Shown here one piece after another: positions 59,888 to 64,000 of a stretch of 64,000 bases of DNA. The notes under the pieces are model-generated. The model saw only the letters and a program-made list of their open reading frames with translations. It ran no database searches and was not told the origin of the DNA. A program made the translations under genes and the position numbers. The DNA comes from Actinokineospora xionganensis (lineage in GTDB: Bacteria > Actinomycetota > Actinomycetes > Mycobacteriales > Pseudonocardiaceae), in contig NZ_JABVED010000001.1 in the NCBI RefSeq assembly GCF_014323725.1, positions 540,505-604,504 on the forward strand, written 5' to 3'. How positions within the stretch are numbered: position 1 is the stretch's first letter; each line of letters starts with the position of its first letter.

Positions 59888-60988
59888 TCAGACGGTAGCG
59901 GCGAGCGCGGCGTCGGTGAACGCCAGCAGCACGGCCAAGCAGTGGTCGAGGGCGTCGCGGGTGACGACCTCGTGTGGGGTGTGCGCCAACTCCGGGTCGC
60001 CGGGGCCGAAGTTCAGCGCGGGGATGCCGTGCGCGGCGAAGCGGCCGACGTCGGTCCATCCCAGCTTCGGCCGCACCGGCAGGTCGCCGGTCTCGCGCAG
60101 CGTGCGCAGCACCGGGTGCGTCAGTGCGGGCGGGGCGGGCGGCGAGCAGAGCAGGACCCGCGCGTCCGCCGCCTCAGGGGCGAGTGCCTTGAGCTGCGCG
60201 ACAGCGGCTTCGGTGCTCGTGTGCGGGGCGTGGCGGAAATTCACCCGGACCGTGCAGCGGTCTGGGACGACGTTGCCCTGCACTCCCCCGGAGACCGCGA
60301 CGACCGACACGGACTGCCGGTAGAGCAGCCCGTCGATCTCCACCGGCGGCGGGTCGAACGCGGCGAACCGGCCCAGCGCGGCCGTGGCCCGGTGCACGGC
60401 GTTGCTGCCCTGCCACGGGCGGGCGGTGTGCGCGCGGGCGCCGGTGAATTCGAACTCCACCACCAGGTTGCCCTGACAGCCCGCCTCGATCAGTCCGCCG
60501 GTCGGCTCCAGCAGCACCGCGGCGTCCGCGGCCACCAGGTCATGGTGTTCGTCGAACAGCACCCGCATTCCGCTCTGGTGGGAGCCGATCTCTTCCTTGT
60601 CGTAGAAGGCGAAGGTCAGGTCGTGCGGCGCGTCCCGGGCGAGTTCGGCGAGCATCAGCATCACCGCGACACCGCCCTTCATGTCGACCGCGCCGAGTCC
60701 GGCGATGGTGTCGCCGTCGCGTCGTGGTTCGGCGGGCGGCGAACCGGGGACGGTGTCGAGGTGGCCCGCGAGCAGCACCCGGGTCGGCAGGCCGCGCTCG
60801 GTGCGTGCCACCACGTTGTCGCCGACCCTGGTGACCCACAGGTGGGGCGCGCGTTCCCGCAGCCGCTGGGCGACCAGGCCGGCCAGGAGTGCTTCCTCGC
60901 GGCTGACCGAGCCGATCCCGACGAGCGCGGCGGTGAGATCGAAGACGTTGTCGGCGTGCCGAACGCCCTCAGCGTGCTGCGCGGTCAC
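59888..60988 (-). CDS. M20 family metallohydrolase (DapE/ArgE-like)
   Basis: 366 residues. Zinc ligands and catalytic residues: AGHLDTVPG, GAVDMKGGVAV, FYDKEEIGS and EPTGGLIEAG. These enzymes remove N-acyl groups from amino acids, such as succinyl-diaminopimelate. In this operon it may deprotect an N-acylated intermediate, or it may be an unrelated hydrolase. GTG 60988 overlaps the MFS stop (GTGA), so expression is coupled. Confidence 0.85.
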   Translation of the reverse strand: MTAQHAEGVRHADNVFDLTAALVGIGSVSREEALLAGLVAQRLRERAPHLWVTRVGDNVVARTERGLPTRVLLAGHLDTVPGSPPAEPRRDGDTIAGLGAVDMKGGVAVMLMLAELARDAPHDLTFAFYDKEEIGSHQSGMRVLFDEHHDLVAADAAVLLEPTGGLIEAGCQGNLVVEFEFTGARAHTARPWQGSNAVHRATAALGRFAAFDPPPVEIDGLLYRQSVSVVAVSGGVQGNVVPDRCTVRVNFRHAPHTSTEAAVAQLKALAPEAADARVLLCSPPAPPALTHPVLRTLRETGDLPVRPKLGWTDVGRFAAHGIPALNFGPGDPELAHTPHEVVTRDALDHCLAVLLAFTDAALAATV

Positions 60989-62259
60989 GCCGCTGCCTCC
61001 AGTGCGTTGGTGATCCACCGGCGGCGGGCGCCGACCAGCATTCGAACCATGACCAGCGCCATGACGGCGGCGCCGAAGCCGTACACCGCGGGCGGGCCGA
61101 ACGCGTGCGAGACCACGCCCGCCGCCCCGGCGCCCAGTGGGATCGCGCCCCACGCGACCAGCCGGTACGCGCTGTTGACCCGGCCCTGCAACCGGTCTGG
61201 GATCAGGGTCTGCCGCAGTGCGACGACCACGACGTCCCAGGTGACCGCCCCGCAGGCGGCGACGAAGAAGGCCAGCACCGTGGTCCACCAGATCGGCACC
61301 AGCCAGAGGACCAGGAAGGCCACCACGTGCGCGGCGGCGACGACCACCAGGGCGTGGTCCCGGCCGATCCGGCGCACCAGCGCGGGCGCGAACGGGGCGG
61401 CCAGCACCGCGCCCGCCGCCTCGGCGGCCAGCAGCGCGCCGTAGCCGAAATCGTTGAGGCCCAAGGTGTCGTGCGCGTACACGACCAGCACCGCCATGGC
61501 CCCGGAGGCGACGAAGTTGAGCGAGCCCGCCATCGCGGCGAGGTTGCGCAGCAGCCGGTGCCGCCACAGCCACTTCGCCCCGGTGGTCATGTCGCCCAGC
61601 AGGCCCTTGAGCGCGCCTTTGGGCGACGGGGCGGCGAGGAATGCCTCTGGCTGCTCGGCGGGGCGCAGGGTGCTCAGCAGGACGGCCGACACCAGGAACG
61701 TCATGGCGTCCACGCCGAACGGCAGCCAGGCCGCCACGAGGAACAGCGCCGCACCGGCCATCGGGCCGATGAACTGGGTGGTGGCGTTCTGGGTCGCCAC
61801 CAGCCTGCCGTTGGCGTGCATGAGCGCTTCGCGCGGCACGAGGCTGGGCACCAGCGCCTGGGACGCGTTGCGGAAGTACGTCTCGCCCGTGCCGATGACG
61901 AAGAAGACCAGGTAGAGCAGCGCGAGCGAAGGCTGTCCGAGAAGGACGGCGAGCGTGAAGGTGGCCACCGCGCCGAAGCGGACGAAGTCGACGACCGCCA
62001 TCGATCGTCTGCGGTCGAACCGGTCCACCAGCACGCCCGCGGGGATGCCGAAGACCACGTAGGGCAGGGTGAGCGCCATGGTGACCCCGGCGATCAGCCG
62101 GGCGTCGTCGGTGAGCTTGCTGGCCATCAGTGGTGCGGCGGCGAGCGAGATGCCGTCACCCGCCCCCGACAGGCCCGCGGCCAGCCAGAACCGGTTGAAC
62201 CCAGAGCCCAACCTTGGCTTGCCCGCCACCGCGGTGCTCTCCGCGCCCCCGCCGCTCAT
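60985..62259 (-). CDS. MFS transporter of the ATP-grasp operon
   Basis: 424 residues, twelve helices of the DHA3 type. GVLVDRFDRRRSMAVVDFVRF forms the loop 2-3 motif; YFRNASQALVPSLV and LLRNLAAMAGS are later helices. Its ATG overlaps the nitroreductase stop (ATGA) and its stop overlaps the M20 start, so it sits in the middle of the operon and is likely the exporter of the product or self-resistance pump. Confidence 0.85.
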   Translation of the reverse strand: MSGGGAESTAVAGKPRLGSGFNRFWLAAGLSGAGDGISLAAAPLMASKLTDDARLIAGVTMALTLPYVVFGIPAGVLVDRFDRRRSMAVVDFVRFGAVATFTLAVLLGQPSLALLYLVFFVIGTGETYFRNASQALVPSLVPREALMHANGRLVATQNATTQFIGPMAGAALFLVAAWLPFGVDAMTFLVSAVLLSTLRPAEQPEAFLAAPSPKGALKGLLGDMTTGAKWLWRHRLLRNLAAMAGSLNFVASGAMAVLVVYAHDTLGLNDFGYGALLAAEAAGAVLAAPFAPALVRRIGRDHALVVVAAAHVVAFLVLWLVPIWWTTVLAFFVAACGAVTWDVVVVALRQTLIPDRLQGRVNSAYRLVAWGAIPLGAGAAGVVSHAFGPPAVYGFGAAVMALVMVRMLVGARRRWITNALEAAA

Positions 62260-62837
62260 CGCGCGGTCACCAGGTTCGTCCTGACCGCGGGCAGGACGCT
62301 CAGGTGCGCCCGCGCGTCGCCGACCGGGCGCTCGGGCTTGGGCGCGTGCGGGTCCGGCCTGCCGATGTACAGCCAGCCGAGCAGCTTCTCCTGCGGTGCC
62401 GCCGCCATGACCGCCCGAACCTGCGCGGCATCGACCAGTGGGCCGGTCCGCCAGATCGATGACCAGCCCGCCTCGTGCAGCAGCAGGCCGAGGTGGGTGA
62501 CCACCGCGGTCGCCGCGGCGAGCTGCTCCCATTCGGGAACCTTGGGGTGTGGCTTCGGGACGAGGACCACGCCGAGCAGCAGCGGCGCGCGCAGCGCCTT
62601 GGCCGCCGCCCGTTCCCGTTCCGCACCGGTCGCGCCCTGGGCGTCGGCCAGCGCGTCGCCCAGCCGCTGCCGGGCCGGGCCGCGCAGCACCACCATCCGC
62701 CACGGCCGCAGGGCGGCGTGGTCGGGGGCGTTCATGGCCAGCGCGAGCAGATCGGTGATCTCGTCGTCGCTGGGAGCGTCGTCGAGGATGCGACCGCCGC
62801 TGCGGCGGGTGCGCAGTAGGTCCGCGACTCCGGTCAC
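62256..62837 (-). CDS. Nitroreductase-fold protein
   Basis: 194 residues; RTRRSGGRILDDAP, the FMN-site MNAPDHAALRPWRMVVL and GLLLHEAGWSSIWRTG are consistent with short NAD(P)H:FMN nitroreductases (YdjA-like). It could reduce or dehydrogenate an intermediate. GTG 62837 overlaps the RraA stop (GTGA). Family well supported, reaction unknown. Confidence 0.8.
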   Translation of the reverse strand: MTGVADLLRTRRSGGRILDDAPSDDEITDLLALAMNAPDHAALRPWRMVVLRGPARQRLGDALADAQGATGAERERAAAKALRAPLLLGVVLVPKPHPKVPEWEQLAAATAVVTHLGLLLHEAGWSSIWRTGPLVDAAQVRAVMAAAPQEKLLGWLYIGRPDPHAPKPERPVGDARAHLSVLPAVRTNLVTAR

Positions 62838-63511
62838 GAGGGCTTCCCCGCCGCGATTCGCCGGGCGACGTCGTTGTACCCGTGCTCGGCGCGGGCCACC
62901 CGCAGCGGCTTGCCCGCCCGGACGTCGGCCAGCACCAGCTGCTCCATCGCCGCCACCCGCGACACGGTGTCCACCACATCGTCGACGAGGTTCGCGGGTA
63001 CGACGACGACACCGCTGCCGTCGGCGGCGACCAGGTCACCCGGCCGTACGGTGATCTGGTCGCCGTCGGCACCGACGGTCACCGGCTGCTGCGTGGCGAC
63101 CATTCGCACCCGGTTCTTGCCCGAGCGCATGAACGTCCCACGCGTCCACATCGAGTACCCGATGTCGCGGATCCCGTCGATGTCGCGGCAGTAGCCGTCG
63201 ATCACGGTCCCCGCGACGCCCTTGGCGACGGCGACCTCGGCGAGGATGTCACCCCACACCGTGCAGTGCCTGCCCTCGTTGGCGATGACGATGACCGCGC
63301 CCGACGGCACGTCGTCGATGAAGTCCGCGGCGGGCGCGGGCACGCCGTCGGCGACCGGCTCGAACCGGACGGTGAACGCGGGGCCGACGACCATGCCGGA
63401 GCCGGAGAGCCGTCGCACACCCCAGAGCGTGCTGGACACGCCGGCGAGGTCGAGGGCGTCGCTGACCGCCGCGGTGCCGTGGTGGGCCAGGGGGTGGCCG
63501 GTGTCGCTCAT
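62834..63511 (-). CDS. RraA-like aldolase/decarboxylase-fold protein
   Basis: 225 residues. RraA pattern: VGPAFTVRF, NEGRHCTVWGDILAEVAVAKGVAG, DGYCRDIDGIRDIGYSMW and GDLVAADGSGVVVVP. Members include RNase E inhibitors and 4-hydroxy-4-methyl-2-oxoglutarate aldolases, where the RD in CRDID is used in the catalytic site. In a pathway operon an aldolase or decarboxylase role fits better than RNA regulation. ATG 63511 overlaps the preceding stop (ATGA). Confidence 0.8.
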   Translation of the reverse strand: MSDTGHPLAHHGTAAVSDALDLAGVSSTLWGVRRLSGSGMVVGPAFTVRFEPVADGVPAPAADFIDDVPSGAVIVIANEGRHCTVWGDILAEVAVAKGVAGTVIDGYCRDIDGIRDIGYSMWTRGTFMRSGKNRVRMVATQQPVTVGADGDQITVRPGDLVAADGSGVVVVPANLVDDVVDTVSRVAAMEQLVLADVRAGKPLRVARAEHGYNDVARRIAAGKPS

Positions 63512-64000
63512 CGGTCACCACCGGCGATGACGTGGACAGCCAACTTCTGGCCTCCTTGGAATATGTTGATCTTCGAGTTTCGGCTGGCCTTCGAGCCGAA
63601 GCCCGCGATCCGCCCGCCGAACAGGTAGGTGTCGAGGCTGATCGGCATGGCGTGCACCTGGTCGGTGCCCGCTTCGACGACCGGGTACGTGGTGGGGGCG
63701 ACCTTGCGCTGCACCACGTGCCCCTCGCGCAGCGCGTGGGCCACCATGGCCCGCCAGTGATCGGGCGGGCAGTCGAAACCGATGGTGACGCCGTCGCCGC
63801 GGATGTCGTAGTGCTGCTTGAGCACGAAGCCGCGGGGGTCTTCGAGCAGGCGCTCGGCCAGTGGTGTGCCGTCGTCGTCGACGGCGTCGGAGGTCAGCTT
63901 GCGCGCCCAGGGCAGCAGCGCGGTCACGAGTGCCCGCTCCTGGGCGGTGAACAAGTGGGCGAACGCGGGCTCCTGAACGAACGCGAGCGTCAACTTGTTC
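63508..64000 (-). CDS. Circularly permuted ATP-grasp-like protein, 5' partial
   Basis: C-terminal 160 or so residues; the frame runs off the window. FVLKQHYDIRGDGVTIGF and HVVQRKVAPTTYPVV match LILKP...GITAGW and WVLQRRV of the protein at 58456, and the end KINIFQGGQKLAVHVI is the family C-terminus. It belongs to the same operon through the ATGA overlap with RraA. The start lies beyond 64000. Confidence 0.75.
   Translation of the reverse strand, partial: NKLTLAFVQEPAFAHLFTAQERALVTALLPWARKLTSDAVDDDGTPLAERLLEDPRGFVLKQHYDIRGDGVTIGFDCPPDHWRAMVAHALREGHVVQRKVAPTTYPVVEAGTDQVHAMPISLDTYLFGGRIAGFGSKASRNSKINIFQGGQKLAVHVIAGGDR

Noticed and set aside
1-64000. tRNA, rRNA, CRISPR arrays and riboswitches
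   Set aside because: No cloverleaf, conserved rRNA block, regular repeat-spacer pattern or recognisable riboswitch aptamer was seen by reading; a tRNAscan or Infernal run would be decisive.

Overview
The window is very GC-rich actinobacterial chromosome with dense genes on both strands. A uppP/histidine-phosphatase/DUF3090/SCO1664-type core, DUF5703, DUF3097, an MptB-type mannosyltransferase, an F420-type LLM oxidoreductase and many ECF sigma factors point to Actinomycetota, most likely a Pseudonocardiales-like soil genus. Genus is inference only. No rRNA, tRNA, CRISPR array or recognisable transposase was seen.

Layout. 0-3.6 kb: partial DUF2231 gene, a DUF5703/lipoprotein pair, a membrane protein, and an ArsR-like regulator with a double START-fold protein. 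3.7-7.5 kb: a 919-residue adenylation/carrier/acyltransferase-3 fusion behind an iron-box-like operator, and an aldo/keto reductase. 7.6-23 kb: LLM oxidoreductase, uppP and histidine phosphatase; then about 11 kb of other genes (paired membrane proteins, GH92 mannosidase, subtilase-fold protein with lost catalytic residues, MptB, metallo-hydrolase, LD-carboxypeptidase, S9 peptidase) before DUF3090 and SCO1664. 23-30.8 kb: ECF sigma/VOC pair, DUF3097, NfeD/SPFH pair, MFS, methyltransferase, AlkZ-like protein. 30.8-37.6 kb: sucrase/ferredoxin-like protein with a second weak iron box, WYL regulator, divergent MocR/MFS pair, adenosine deaminase, STAS protein.

37.6-39.7 kb is a palindrome-rich, comparatively AT-rich gap with a dif-like site, a GNAT gene and a solitary tyrosine recombinase. 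39.7-49 kb: M64 peptidase carrying a seven-bladed propeller, RluA-type pseudouridine synthase, MFS with a possible tetrapeptide uORF, an SDR lacking YxxxK, SnoaL-type ECF sigma, LysG-like/LysE pair, second tyrosine recombinase. 49-54.7 kb: ECF42 sigma with YCII and DHFR-family partners, YjdM, a secreted sialidase-like protein flanked by scar-like repeats, and another DHFR-family gene. 54.9-57.1 kb: KfrA-like coiled-coil protein and a GNAT-fold protein.

57.2-64 kb, continuing past the window end, is a tightly coupled minus-strand operon with three ATP-grasp-type ligases (two of circularly permuted type, one partial), an M20 deacylase, MFS exporter, nitroreductase-fold enzyme and RraA-like enzyme. 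It reads as an uncharacterised pathway for a small amide or peptide metabolite and is the strongest candidate for an undescribed system. Many genes have a TANNNT -10 element about 7 nt before the start codon, the signature of leaderless transcription, which helped choose starts.
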